64,000 bases of DNA, taken from contig NZ_FUWG01000013.1 of the NCBI RefSeq assembly GCF_900167145.1, forward strand, positions 37,602 to 101,601. The letters are read 5' to 3'. The translations under genes were made by a program, and so were the position numbers. Source of the stretch: Treponema porcinum. Lineage in GTDB: Bacteria > Spirochaetota > Spirochaetia > Treponematales > Treponemataceae. Shown piece after piece: positions 34,073 through 43,352 of this stretch. The notes under the pieces were generated by a model, which did not search any database, had not been told where the DNA came from, and saw only the letters and a list, made by a program, of their open reading frames with translations. Each line of letters starts with the position of its first letter. Positions within the stretch are counted from its first letter, which is position 1.

Positions 34073-35887
34073 TTACATTTTTTCCAGGAACGGAACAAGC
34101 ACCAGATTCATTGCGTTTTTCATAACCGTAAGCGTACATTCCGCAAGGTAAAGGCGTGCTGAGGCAAGTTCCTTTGTTTCTGCGCTTACAATCGGGCACT
34201 GCTGGTAGAATTTGCTGAACAGTTTGCTTACGTCATACAGGTACGCCGTCATAATGCTAGGGTCAAGGTTTTCTGCCGCCTTTGCAACAGTCGCAGGAAA
34301 TTCTCCGAGTGCCTTAATAAGTTCCCATTCTTCCGCCTGAGTTAAAAGCGGCGCATTCGAACCGTCAGATGTAATTCCGCTTTCCTTTGCTTTTGCAAGA
34401 ATAGAGTTAATTCTTGCACCTACATATTGAAGGTACGGACCTGTGTTTCCGTTGAAGCTCAGCGATTCTTCCGGATTGAAAAGCATATCTTTTACAGGAT
34501 TTACCTGAAGCAGATAGTAGTGAAGGGCGGCAAGCGCAACTTTTTCTGCAACATCATCCGCATCGGAAAGTTCTGCGTCGCGTCCTTTTTCCTTTATTTC
34601 TGCAAGTGCTGCTTCGTGCAGGCTGTCAATAAGGTCGTCTGCGTCAACGACTGTTCCTTCGCGGCTTTTCATTCGTCCGCTAGGAAGATTTACAAGACCG
34701 TAGCTTAGGTGGAACAGCTTGTCTGTCCAGTCAAAGCCGAGTTTTTTAAGGATGTGGAACAGAATTTTAAAATGATAGTTCTGTTCACTTGCAACAACGT
34801 ATACCATCTGGTTAAACTGCCAGTCGTCGTGGCGGCTGATTGCCGTTCCTATGTCCTGCGTGATGTATACAGAAGTTCCGTCTTTTCTAAGAAGTACCTT
34901 TTCGTGCGCGTCCTCGTCTTTTCCCTTTCCTACAACATCCGTTACGTCAATGCGCACGGAACCGTCGTTTGCCTTGAAGAAAACGCCTTTTTCAAGTCCT
35001 TTAAGGATTTCGTCCTTGCCTTTAAGGTAAGTTTCGCTTTCAAGGTAGAATTTGTCGAACGTAACTCCTGTACGTGCATACGTTTCTTTTACGCCGTTAA
35101 GCGTCCAGTCATTCATTTTCTGCCATAATGCGCGGATTTCGGAATCTCCCTCTTCCCATTTAACAAGCATTTCTTCTGCCTGTTTTCCGGCTTCCGGGTG
35201 TTCCTTTGAATATTTGTCGAATTCAACGTAACACTGTCCTACAAAATGGTCGCCTTTCATTCCGAGTTTTTCCGGAGTGTCGCCGTTTACTTCGTGGAAC
35301 AACTTGTACGCGAGCATTGACTTGCAGATGTGAACGCCGCGGTTGTTTATTAAGTCAACTTTGTATATGTCTGCTCCGGCTTTTTTCAGAATGCGGCTTA
35401 CGCTTTCACCAAGTGCGTCGTTACGAAGGTGTCCAAGATGGAGCGGCTTATTTGTATTAGGCGATGAGAATTCTATCATAACGCGGCGACCTTCAAGCGG
35501 CTTTTTGCCGTCCTCATCAAGCGAGCCATAAGAGTCTTTCTGCTGTGCAATCCGTTCCAGAATTGCGCTTCCTGCGTCCGCCTTATTCAGTTTCAGGTTT
35601 ACGTAAGGTCCTACTGCAAGAAATTCACCTGTGCGTGAAAGTTCTTCCTTTGAGTAAGTTTCATTTATAATCCGCACGATTTCAGAGGCAATCTGCACCG
35701 GTGCGGCGCGCAGCGTTTTTGCGTAGACGAACATCGGTATTCCCAAATCACCCATTTCCGGATTAGGCGGAGTCTGCACGGCAACGGTATCTGCATTAAC
35801 AGGGGCGCAGCCGGCGTTCTTTTCATTTATAAATTTGTTCAGGGCTTCCGCAACTATCCTGCGGTACTCGCTTTTTACATCAGACAT
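34073..35887 (-). CDS. argS: Arginyl-tRNA synthetase
   Basis: Charges tRNA-Arg in the cytoplasm. 604 residues. N-terminal tRNA-binding domain, then class I catalytic core: LHLGHLRNDALGESVSRIL carries the HIGH-like HLGH; the KMSKS loop is GRMKSREGT. The C-terminal anticodon domain begins near LALAALHYYLL and ends with a hydrophobic tail. Start ATG 35887 has AAGGAA upstream; an earlier in-frame ATG at 35920 falls in the adjacent repeat region and is rejected. Monocistronic. Confidence 0.97.
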   Translation of the reverse strand: MSDVKSEYRRIVAEALNKFINEKNAGCAPVNADTVAVQTPPNPEMGDLGIPMFVYAKTLRAAPVQIASEIVRIINETYSKEELSRTGEFLAVGPYVNLKLNKADAGSAILERIAQQKDSYGSLDEDGKKPLEGRRVMIEFSSPNTNKPLHLGHLRNDALGESVSRILKKAGADIYKVDLINNRGVHICKSMLAYKLFHEVNGDTPEKLGMKGDHFVGQCYVEFDKYSKEHPEAGKQAEEMLVKWEEGDSEIRALWQKMNDWTLNGVKETYARTGVTFDKFYLESETYLKGKDEILKGLEKGVFFKANDGSVRIDVTDVVGKGKDEDAHEKVLLRKDGTSVYITQDIGTAISRHDDWQFNQMVYVVASEQNYHFKILFHILKKLGFDWTDKLFHLSYGLVNLPSGRMKSREGTVVDADDLIDSLHEAALAEIKEKGRDAELSDADDVAEKVALAALHYYLLQVNPVKDMLFNPEESLSFNGNTGPYLQYVGARINSILAKAKESGITSDGSNAPLLTQAEEWELIKALGEFPATVAKAAENLDPSIMTAYLYDVSKLFSKFYQQCPIVSAETKELASARLYLAECTLTVMKNAMNLVLVPFLEKM

Positions 35888-35933
35888 AATAATTCCTTTA
35901 AAAAATATAAGCGTCTGCACTTACATGCGGACT

Positions 35934-36073
35934 AAGGAAACACTAAATAAATCCTAATTGAGGATTTTTCTGTGTTAACCTTGAATGTAGCTAATTGTCT
36001 GTAAGTCAATGACTTACGGCAATTTGACTGGAAATGCAGAGTAAGCACTTCAAGTGTTAATCAACACTTCCCT
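35934..36073. repeat. Dispersed palindromic repeat, copy A
   Basis: Non-coding element of about 140 bp. Its ends, AAGGAAACACTAAATAAATCC and AGTGTTAATCAACACTTCC, match those of a 59-bp copy at 52279-52337 in the opposite orientation, and the two ends are imperfectly inverted. Inside, GTAAGTCAATGACTTAC (36001-36017) is a perfect 8-bp palindrome. It lies upstream of argS. It resembles a MITE/REP-like element; no known family recognised. Confidence 0.6.
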
Positions 36074-36133
36074 AAAACATAGTATCAAAAATATGATTTT
36101 TATTCTATAAAATAAACTGCGCCAATTAAAATG

Positions 36134-37846
36134 CTATGATTTTTCTGTTTCCAGCGAGATAAGCGCAGATTTTTTTCCGCCAAGATAGGCAGCGCAGTTT
36201 TGTTCCAGCATAGGTTTTCCGCGCAGAAATCCCTGGACTATGTGGCAGTTGAATTCCTTTAAAATCTGAAGCTGCTCGTTTTTTTCAACGCCTTCTGCAA
36301 TCGTCTGAAGTCCCATTTTTGTAACCATCGTGATGATGGAATTCGTAATGTTTGCCTGAATTCCGTTTTTTTCCGTAATTCCGGTTATAAAAGACTTGTC
36401 GATTTTTAGCGTGTTCAAAGGCAGAACCTGAAGGTAACTTAAAGAAGAATAGCCAGTTCCGAAATCATCAAGCGAAATGCTAAGTCCTATATTTTTAAGC
36501 GAATTCAGCTTTTCTATTGCTTCGTTCATATTTTCTATCATAATCCCTTCCGTGATTTCAATTTCAACAGCGTCAGGATTAAGATTGTATTTTATGAGCA
36601 GATTGCGGATGTTTTCGATAAAGTTCGGCTGTTTAAGCTGCATAGGCGAAATGTTTATGGACATAATGCCCTTGAATGAATATTTCTGCTGCCAGTTTTT
36701 CAGCGTGCAGAATGCCGTATTAAGAACCCAGTCGCCGATTTCAAGTATCATACCTGTTTCTTCTGCCAGCGGAATGAATATTGCAGGTCCTATATCTCCA
36801 AGTTCTTTGTCGTGCCAGCGCATCAATGCCTCAAAACCGCGTAAATCCCCTGTTTTTATGTCGAACTGCGGCTGGTACACCAGATAAAAGTCGCTGTTTA
36901 AGAGTGCCGCCGACATTTTTGCCTGCATATTAAGTTTCTGGATGAATACTCGCTGCATTTCCGGCTTGAAATTAGTTATTCTGTTCTTGCCGTCTTTTTT
37001 TGCCCTTCGCATTGCAATGTCGGTAAAGCGCAGTAAATCTTCTGGTTCTTCCGAATCGTCCGGGTATACTGCAATTCCGCCGGAAAATTTTATCTGTTCG
37101 CTGTTAAACGACTCAAAAACGGTGTCGCAGACGTTTGTAATGCTGTCCATTGACGAGCAGTTTTTGATTGCGAGGAGGAATTCGTCTCCGCCAAAACGGT
37201 AGGCCTTTATAATGTTCTTGCTGAACCGATTTAGTATTTCTGCGGATTTTTTCAGGACTTCATCTCCGGCTGTATGACCGTTGTAGTCATTTATGATTTT
37301 CATATTGTCTATGTCTATGAGGAGAAGTCCGAGTTTTGTTCCGTTAAACTGCGCCTGTGCCGTAAGATCTGCAATGTCGTCAAGAAATTTGTTCCTGTTG
37401 TAAAGACCTGTAAGAATGTCTATGTATGCGGTATCAAGCAGTTTTTTTGAATGTTCACGCTCTTTTGTGATGTTTTCAATGTTTACGACGATGTATTTTC
37501 CGTCCATACCTTTCATCTGGACTCTGAACCAGCCGTTACTTAAGTCAGAAAAATAAGTTACAGGTTCGCATGGAATTTTGTTGATTGCTTTGTCTGCCAT
37601 ATCGTTCCATGGAACTTCTGTTGAAAGTAATGCTTTAAACTCATGAAAATAGTGAAATTTTAGAATTGTTTTTGAAACTGTGCGGCTGAATGCTTCATTA
37701 AAAAATACAAGTTCAAAATCCTTCTGTCCCTGTGGCAAAATGATAGGGCGGGCTACAATAAGAGGCGAGAAAATGGAATTCATGATAGACATAAAGTCTT
37801 TTTGATTTAACGTAGTAGAGTCTGAAACTGCCGCACTGTTTTTCAA
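36134..37846 (-). CDS. GGDEF-EAL cyclic-di-GMP protein
   Basis: 570 residues, cytoplasmic. N-terminal PAS-like segment (residues about 20-130), GGDEF domain with DILTGLYNRNKF and intact RFGGDEFLL, then EAL domain with FEALMRW, ITEGIM, SLDDFGTGYSSLSYL and AEGVEKNEQL. All catalytic residues of both domains are present, so synthesis and hydrolysis of c-di-GMP are both possible; the RxxD inhibitory site that usually precedes GGDEF is missing (KNII there). Monocistronic; upstream spacer of about 200 bp contains the terminator of potD. Confidence 0.94.
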   Translation of the reverse strand: MKNSAAVSDSTTLNQKDFMSIMNSIFSPLIVARPIILPQGQKDFELVFFNEAFSRTVSKTILKFHYFHEFKALLSTEVPWNDMADKAINKIPCEPVTYFSDLSNGWFRVQMKGMDGKYIVVNIENITKEREHSKKLLDTAYIDILTGLYNRNKFLDDIADLTAQAQFNGTKLGLLLIDIDNMKIINDYNGHTAGDEVLKKSAEILNRFSKNIIKAYRFGGDEFLLAIKNCSSMDSITNVCDTVFESFNSEQIKFSGGIAVYPDDSEEPEDLLRFTDIAMRRAKKDGKNRITNFKPEMQRVFIQKLNMQAKMSAALLNSDFYLVYQPQFDIKTGDLRGFEALMRWHDKELGDIGPAIFIPLAEETGMILEIGDWVLNTAFCTLKNWQQKYSFKGIMSINISPMQLKQPNFIENIRNLLIKYNLNPDAVEIEITEGIMIENMNEAIEKLNSLKNIGLSISLDDFGTGYSSLSYLQVLPLNTLKIDKSFITGITEKNGIQANITNSIITMVTKMGLQTIAEGVEKNEQLQILKEFNCHIVQGFLRGKPMLEQNCAAYLGGKKSALISLETEKS

Positions 37847-37972
37847 TTATCTGGTCCTTACATAAAAAGGCTCTTAAATAAATTTGCTGGTCTTTTTATG
37901 CTGTGTGTTTTATAAAAACATCTGTCCGATATTTTGAAAAACTTCAAATCCGATTTTTTGTTTTTAAATAAA

Positions 37973-38018
37973 AAAAACACCGGAAAAACCGGAAACATAT
38001 CTTCCTGTTTCCCGATGC
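37973..38018 (-). terminator. Intrinsic terminator of potD
   Basis: Minus-strand hairpin formed by CGGGAAACA/TGTTTCCGG, extended by a second short CCGG repeat, ending in eight U. It lies about 30 bp after the potD stop. Confidence 0.7.
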
Positions 38019-38045
38019 TTTTATTCTACACTAGTTTTTTAAAAA

Positions 38046-39083
38046 CTAAAAGCGAATATTTTGCCAATACTCATTATATTTTTCTAGACCTTCGCCAAGA
38101 TCGTTCTTGAGTTCACAGTTGCTCATTTCCTCTGCCTTGTACATCGGTTTTTTTGTGGTGTACTTTGCAGCTTCTGTATTTACAAACGACGGGAACTTGA
38201 ACGTGTCAAGGAATTCTGCATAAATTTCCGGACGGTGGAAGAAATTGATGAATTTCATTGCAAGATCGTAATGTTTTGCGCCTTTAAGGATAACCATAGA
38301 ATCAAGATACATCGGTCCGCCTTCTGCCGGAATGAAGAAATCGATTATATCGTCCTGCTTTTCTTCCTGAACTTCGCCGTATACTACTTCCGCATATCCC
38401 TGGCAAACCCAGAAATCGCCTGTTGCAAATGATTTTCCGAAGCCTTCTGCATCAAATTTGATGAGGTTCGGCTTCCATTCTTTGTTTACCAGGTCGACTG
38501 CCTGCGTAAGTTGTGCATCGTCAAGAGTATTTACGGAATAGCCGCAGTATGCAAGGGCATCGCCCATTACTTCGCGCATATCGTCCATCATCGTCATATG
38601 ACCTTTCAGGTCTTTTCGCGCAAAAATGTTCCAGCTTTTCTCGTAATCAGTAACTTTTGTCTTGTTTACTGCAATTCCTGCTGCACCCATATAATACGGA
38701 ACTGAATACTTCATCTCCGGGTCATATACTGCTTTTTCAAGCGCAGCCGGATTGATGTATTTTTTGTTTTCAAACTGCTCCTGGTCAATTTCCTGCAGCA
38801 TTCCTTGTTTAATCATAATTGATGTGTAATCCTGCGACGGGAACGTAATGTCATAACCGGAAGCGCCGTTACGAAGTTTTGCATACATAACTTCGTTTGA
38901 ATCGAATGAGTCTACGACAACTTTGCATTCGTATTCCTGCTCGAACTTTTCGATTACGGAGTCAGGCGTGTAGTACGTCCAGTTGAACAGGTAAAGGGTG
39001 TTATTAGCGCCTGCTTTTGAGCAAGACGATAATCCAATAGTGCCGGCAAGTGCGGCTGCAAGAATGATATTGACCTTTTTCAT
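38046..39083 (-). CDS. potD: Spermidine/putrescine ABC transporter, substrate-binding lipoprotein
   Basis: 345 residues. Lipobox LSSC (signal KKVNIILAAALAGTIGLSSC). The binding fold has NTLYLFNWTYYTPDSVIEKFEQEY, YDITFPSQDYTSIMIKQGML and VPYYMGAAGIAVNKTKV, matching PotD/PotF where Trp, Asp and Tyr ring the polyamine. Start ATG 39083 has AAAGGT upstream; an in-frame start at 39176 adds a hydrophobic stretch with no signal context and is rejected. Last gene of potABCD, in order potA-potB-potC-potD. Confidence 0.95.
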   Translation of the reverse strand: MKKVNIILAAALAGTIGLSSCSKAGANNTLYLFNWTYYTPDSVIEKFEQEYECKVVVDSFDSNEVMYAKLRNGASGYDITFPSQDYTSIMIKQGMLQEIDQEQFENKKYINPAALEKAVYDPEMKYSVPYYMGAAGIAVNKTKVTDYEKSWNIFARKDLKGHMTMMDDMREVMGDALAYCGYSVNTLDDAQLTQAVDLVNKEWKPNLIKFDAEGFGKSFATGDFWVCQGYAEVVYGEVQEEKQDDIIDFFIPAEGGPMYLDSMVILKGAKHYDLAMKFINFFHRPEIYAEFLDTFKFPSFVNTEAAKYTTKKPMYKAEEMSNCELKNDLGEGLEKYNEYWQNIRF

Positions 39084-39199
39084 TTCAATACCTTTCGGAA
39101 CGGGCTGTTCCTTAATTAAAATAAGAAATCCGCAACGCAGATTTATTTTTATCCTGCACAAAGTTTTTCTGCGCAAGAAGCTGGAGCCACTATAGCCGC

Positions 39200-40081
39200 T
39201 TAATGTGATGCGGCAATGCCTTTCAGTCCTTTTCTAAGGGTGAACGCCAGAAGGCAGGTGATTGAAATCATCACGCAGGAAAGCGAATTGATTACTGGAG
39301 ATACACCGTATTTTATTGACGAATATACGTATACCGGAAGCGTTGTAGAACCCGGACCGCCTACAAAGTAGGTGATTACGAAATCTTCCAGCGACATAGT
39401 AATTGCCATCATAAAGCCGCTTAAAATTCCCGGCATAATTGCCGGCACGACGACTTTAAGCATTGTCTGAAGTTCCGATGCTCCCAAATCGTGCGCCGCT
39501 TCGATAATCGAATAGTCAAATTCGTCAAGGCGGGCATTTACCATAAGAAAAACAAACGGAAGGCAGAACGTTGTGTGCGCCGCAAAAATCGTAAAAAGAC
39601 CGAGAGGAACGTGTATTCCGCCGAAAAATATCAGCGTGGAAATTCCTACGATAACTTCCGGAAGAACCATCGGAAGATATGTAAGAGTCTGAATTACGTT
39701 CCGTCCGCGGAATTTGTACCAGTTTATTCCGATGGACGCAAGCGTTCCCAAAATTGTTGAAACAATCCCTGCGGAAAAGGCGATTATTACGCTGTTTAAA
39801 AGCGATGCCCACAGCTTGTCGGAATCAAACAGCAGTTTTTTATACCAGACAAGCGAAAAATTCGTAAATTCAGACCCTTTCGTGCCGTTGAAAGAAAATA
39901 TTATGATGAAAATAAGCGGCGCAAAAAGGAACAGCAGCGTAAGTACAAGCAGTACGTTTGACACGGAAAATGCAGGGCGGTGCTTTTTCCAGTTTTTCTT
40001 GGCGTGGCGCGCCGCTTCTGCTGTTTTCGGATGATTTTTCCGCGATAATAAACCGTGCAGTGCAAAAAATACGTTTTTCAT
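39200..40081 (-). CDS. potC: Spermidine/putrescine ABC transporter, permease PotC
   Basis: 293 residues with six predicted helices. The coupling motif EAAHDLGASELQTMLKVVVPAIMPGI (EAA loop) and the FSFNGTKGSEF loop are typical of PotC. It has a longer, basic N-terminal tail (about 45 residues, KTAEAARHAKKNWKKHRPAF) than E. coli PotC, which starts at the first helix; the internal Met at the start of the frame is the only one with coupling to potB. Overlaps potB by 4 bp. Confidence 0.94.
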   Translation of the reverse strand: MKNVFFALHGLLSRKNHPKTAEAARHAKKNWKKHRPAFSVSNVLLVLTLLFLFAPLIFIIIFSFNGTKGSEFTNFSLVWYKKLLFDSDKLWASLLNSVIIAFSAGIVSTILGTLASIGINWYKFRGRNVIQTLTYLPMVLPEVIVGISTLIFFGGIHVPLGLFTIFAAHTTFCLPFVFLMVNARLDEFDYSIIEAAHDLGASELQTMLKVVVPAIMPGILSGFMMAITMSLEDFVITYFVGGPGSTTLPVYVYSSIKYGVSPVINSLSCVMISITCLLAFTLRKGLKGIAASH

Positions 40082-41034
40082 TTTACTGCTCCTGCGGTCT
40101 GTGCCGATACATAGTTTTCTTCTTTTGTAGAAGACTTCTTGAGTTTAGCTTCTTTTTTCTTAGCCAGCTCCATCCATAAAATTCCTATGATGCTTACAAG
40201 CGTAATGACAAGGCTAAATGCAGAACCGAGCGGCAGGTTTCGATTAGTGCGCTGTACCTGGTCTACAATCAGTTTTCCGAGCATATAAGAATTCATATCG
40301 CCGACTAAATCCGGAACTGTGTATGCGCCGAAAATCGGAATGAACGTAAATATAAGCGCAGAGATAATTCCGCTTTTTATTCCCGGAAGAAGTACTTTTA
40401 CCATAGCCTGATTTTTTGAGGCGCCAAGATCGCGTGCCGCTTCCAGCAGTGAAAAGTCGAACCTGTCGATTGCCGTAAAAATCGGAAGGATTGCATACGG
40501 AATGTACATATACACGGAAACAAGGATGACTGCGCCCTGATTGTTCAGAAGGGAAAGGTGCTCCTTTGTGATGTGAAGCCGCATTAAAATCTGGTTTATA
40601 ATTCCGTCATTGTTCAGAATGCTTATCCAGGCAAAAATGCGGATGAGCGAATTTGTCCAGAACGGAATTATTACAAGAAGCAGAAGAAGCATCTGATGCC
40701 TGCTCCGTGCAATGGCGTAGCCACAGGGAAGCGCGATTGCAATCGTTATGGCTGTTGAAACAATGGAAATTTTCAGCGTCCTTAGAACGATTATCGCGTA
40801 TTTCGGATTGCACATATCTGCGTATGCCTTGAGCGAAAACTGCGGAAGGACTGCACCGTATGCGTCTTTTTTCAGGAAACTGTAGACAAGAATGATTATA
40901 AGCGGTGCTACAAAGAATATGATGAGCCATATTCCCATAGGCCACGCATACAGACTGCCCTGATTGAGCAGCGACTTTCTTACTGTTGCCTCACCGTCAG
41001 GTTTTGGTCTTTCTTCCTGCGCTGTATTTTTCAT
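40078..41034 (-). CDS. potB: Spermidine/putrescine ABC transporter, permease PotB
   Basis: 318 residues, six helices. EAARDLGASKNQAMVKVLLPGIKSGI is the EAA loop; RSRHQMLLLLLVIIPFWTNSLIR is typical of PotB. N- and C-terminal tails are charged (EERPKPDGEATVRK and KKKEAKLKKSSTKEEN). Overlaps both potA and potC by 4 bp, indicating translational coupling and equimolar subunits. Confidence 0.95.
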   Translation of the reverse strand: MKNTAQEERPKPDGEATVRKSLLNQGSLYAWPMGIWLIIFFVAPLIIILVYSFLKKDAYGAVLPQFSLKAYADMCNPKYAIIVLRTLKISIVSTAITIAIALPCGYAIARSRHQMLLLLLVIIPFWTNSLIRIFAWISILNNDGIINQILMRLHITKEHLSLLNNQGAVILVSVYMYIPYAILPIFTAIDRFDFSLLEAARDLGASKNQAMVKVLLPGIKSGIISALIFTFIPIFGAYTVPDLVGDMNSYMLGKLIVDQVQRTNRNLPLGSAFSLVITLVSIIGILWMELAKKKEAKLKKSSTKEENYVSAQTAGAVK

Positions 41035-42221
41035 TTTTCAATGTCCTCTACTACGTATGCATCATCTGCTGACCAGGATACGTATACTTTGTCCTTCCAG
41101 CGGATGACAGGTCCCTGATCCATATAATCCGTGTGCTGCTTGAAAACTTTTATTACGGCACCCGAATCAAGCTTTACATAGAATTTAGACTGAAAGCCGG
41201 AATAAATCGGCTCTTCAACGATACCGGAATAGACGTTTATGTCCGTGCGTCCGCCAGTTTCCGGAGGCGTAAGCGTAATGCGCACTTTTTCAGGGCGGAT
41301 TGTAACGGCTACTTTCTGCCCCGGTTTTGTCTGTTCGTAGTCGGTTACCTGCATATAGCGGTCAAGGCTCGTTTCTTCCGCTGTGTCCGACGCAAGAGGT
41401 GCCTGCTGACCAAGGCACGGAACGGAAAGCGTTTCGAGGTATTCAGAATTTCCTTCCGCAGTTTTATATGGAAGGCAGTCTACGACGGTTGCCTCAAAAA
41501 GGTTTGTTTCGCCGATGAACTGTGCTACAAACTGCGTAGCAGGGCTTTCGTAGATTTCAAAAGGCGTTCCTACCTGAAGGACGTGTCCTGCATTCATTAC
41601 GGCAATCCTGTCCGAAACGGCGAGCGCTTCGCTCTGGTCGTGCGTAACGTAAATGAATGTAATGCCGATTTTGTCGTGAAGATTGTCAAGGTCAATCAGC
41701 AGGCTGGAGCGAAGCTTTGCATCAAGTGCAGAAAGCGGTTCGTCAAGCAGAAGGACTTTCGGTTCGTTTATAAGTGCACGTGCAATGGCGACGCGCTGCT
41801 TCTGTCCGCCGGAAAGCTGGTTCGGCTTTTTGTCGATGTGCTGGTCAAGCTGAACAAGATGAACGTAATGACGCACTTTTTCGTCTATTTCATCTTTTCC
41901 GAGTTTCCGCAGTTTTAACGGAAAGGCGATGTTGTCATAGACGGACATATGCGGAAACAGTGCATACGTCTGAAAAACGGTGTTTGAGTGCCGCTTGTTC
42001 GGAGGCAGCCTGGCAACGTTTTTTTCATCAAAAAGAACGGCTCCGTCATCTGGGAACTCAAATCCGGCAAGAATACGGAGCAATGTTGTTTTACCGCATC
42101 CTGAAGGTCCAAGCAGGGAAAAGAATTCTCCCGGCTTGATAGTAAAGTTAATGTCGTCAAGGGCAACGAAATCTCCGAAGCGCTTTGAGACATGATCAAT
42201 GGTAACCTGGCTTCCGTTCAC
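41031..42221 (-). CDS. potA: Spermidine/putrescine ABC transporter, ATPase PotA
   Basis: 396 residues. ABC ATPase domain: Walker A GPSGCGKTT, Q-loop [28 protein letters not shown], Walker B LLLDEPLSALD, H-loop VTHDQSEAL; C-terminal TOBE/regulatory domain from about residue 250, including a long insertion (CLPYKTAEGNSEYLETLSV, AEETSLDRYMQVTDYEQTKPGQ) not seen in E. coli PotA. First gene of potABCD. A consensus TTGACA lies about 90 bp upstream on the minus strand, but no convincing -10 follows at 17 bp. Confidence 0.95.
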   Translation of the reverse strand: MNGSQVTIDHVSKRFGDFVALDDINFTIKPGEFFSLLGPSGCGKTTLLRILAGFEFPDDGAVLFDEKNVARLPPNKRHSNTVFQTYALFPHMSVYDNIAFPLKLRKLGKDEIDEKVRHYVHLVQLDQHIDKKPNQLSGGQKQRVAIARALINEPKVLLLDEPLSALDAKLRSSLLIDLDNLHDKIGITFIYVTHDQSEALAVSDRIAVMNAGHVLQVGTPFEIYESPATQFVAQFIGETNLFEATVVDCLPYKTAEGNSEYLETLSVPCLGQQAPLASDTAEETSLDRYMQVTDYEQTKPGQKVAVTIRPEKVRITLTPPETGGRTDINVYSGIVEEPIYSGFQSKFYVKLDSGAVIKVFKQHTDYMDQGPVIRWKDKVYVSWSADDAYVVEDIEK

Positions 42222-42390
42222 CTAAGCAACCTCTGTCAATTATGATAAGACCTGCACAACCTGCAGTAATGAATATTTTTGCTTACAATGAAGTTATTAC
42301 TCTTAATTGTCAATAGTTTTAGAAAAAATAAATGGACTTTTTTTTGCGGTATTTTTCGGTGCGGAATAAAGTGAAAAAAAATCTGTCAAC

Positions 42391-42419
42391 TTGCAGATTG
42401 ACGTTTTATGTAGTATAGT
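42391..42419 (+). promoter_or_regulatory. Sigma-70 promoter for the small membrane protein at 42507
   Basis: TTGCAG, 17-bp spacer, TATAGT. About 80 bp upstream of the start codon. Confidence 0.6.
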
Positions 42420-42506
42420 AAAAACAATGTAATTATGCGCCGAAAGACGCGGGTTTGCGTTGCAAATCTGTTTGAAAATTACTTTGATGTTTTGCTGGAG
42501 TGTACG

Positions 42507-42737
42507 ATGGTATCTCTTATATTAGGAATTATTCTTGTTGTTTTTACTGTATTTTCAGTTCTTCCGGTGTTTCCTCTGAACTGGGGTGCAGACGTCATCA
42601 ATTTTCTGAAAGGCGGCGCACCTGTTCTTGCAGCTTTTCTTGGACTTATCTGCCTTTTTATAGGAGCAGCAGATATAAAGGATAAGCGTGACGCAAAAAG
42701 AGAAGAACTTGAAGCCCGCTCGGACGAAGAAAAATAA
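42507..42737 (+). CDS. Small two-helix membrane protein
   Basis: 76 residues from ATG 42507 (GGAG seven bases upstream). Helices at about 2-20 (VSLILGIILVVFTVFSVLP) and 33-52 (FLKGGAPVLAAFLGLICLFIG) with an acidic/basic tail DIKDKRDAKREELEARSDEEK. This hairpin-plus-charged-tail form is common among small spirochaetal proteins; no family named. A longer frame to 42435 lacks a ribosome site. It precedes the ribosomal rplM-rpsI operon. Confidence 0.7.
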   Translation: MVSLILGIILVVFTVFSVLPVFPLNWGADVINFLKGGAPVLAAFLGLICLFIGAADIKDKRDAKREELEARSDEEK

Positions 42738-42766
42738 AATCCCTTCTGTTATGCAGTGTTTTATTA

Positions 42767-42795
42767 TTGACTCTTCTTTGTAAAAAAGGTACAGT
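42767..42795 (+). promoter_or_regulatory. Sigma-70 promoter of rplM-rpsI
   Basis: TTGACT, 17-bp spacer, TACAGT. The transcript would start near 42802, giving a leader of about 105 nt. Confidence 0.75.
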
Positions 42796-42831
42796 AGTAT
42801 ACCCCGTATATAAAAGAAGGGTCTGACTGCT

Positions 42832-42862
42832 CATCGGATTCTTCTGCAGAAGCTGTCTGATG
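42832..42862 (+). promoter_or_regulatory. Leader hairpin of rplM mRNA
   Basis: Outer stem CATCGGA/TCTGATG (one G-U) around an inner palindromic TTCTGCAGAA, in the 105-nt leader of the L13-S9 operon. It may be an autoregulatory L13 site, as ribosomal leaders often are; this is inferred. Confidence 0.45.
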
Positions 42863-42907
42863 CAAGGCGGCGGATGCGTGAAACTTTATTATTTTTAAGG
42901 TATATAC

Positions 42908-43339
42908 ATGAAAACTATTTTCGTAAATGAAAAAGAACAGAAGCGCGACTGGTTTGTCATCGACGCTGCTGGCAAACCACTTGGACGTGTAGCTGCAAAA
43001 GCTGCTTCTATTGTTCGCGGTAAAGAAAAGCCTACCTATACTCCTAATCAGGAAATGGGTGATTACGTAGTAATTATCAATGCTGATAAAGTTGCTGTTA
43101 CCGGTGGAAAAGAACAGAAAAAGATTTACTACAAATATACAACCGGTTATGTAGGAAGCCTCAAGGCTCATACATTTGAAAAGCTCATTGAAAAGCATCC
43201 AGAAGATCCTATCCGCCTTGCAGTAAAGGGAATGCTTCCTAACGGACGTCTTGGACGCGTTCTTATGGATAATGTAAAAATCTATGCAGGTCCGGAACAT
43301 CCGCACGCAGCGCAGAATCCGAAAGCTGTTGAACTTTAA
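42908..43339 (+). CDS. rplM: Ribosomal protein L13
   Basis: 143 residues, 50S subunit assembly protein. Matches throughout: DWFVIDAAGKPLGRVAAKAASIVRGK, PNQEMGDYVVIINADKVAVTGGK, GMLPNGRLGRVLMDNVKIYAGPEHPHAAQNP. RBS AAGG. First gene of rplM-rpsI-recX. Confidence 0.98.
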   Translation: MKTIFVNEKEQKRDWFVIDAAGKPLGRVAAKAASIVRGKEKPTYTPNQEMGDYVVIINADKVAVTGGKEQKKIYYKYTTGYVGSLKAHTFEKLIEKHPEDPIRLAVKGMLPNGRLGRVLMDNVKIYAGPEHPHAAQNPKAVEL

Positions 43340-43352
43340 TTAGGAGTTTAAG

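Noticed and set aside
42249..42323. 24-codon plus-strand ORF in the potA upstream region
   Set aside because: No Shine-Dalgarno, unremarkable codons and no conserved-looking product.
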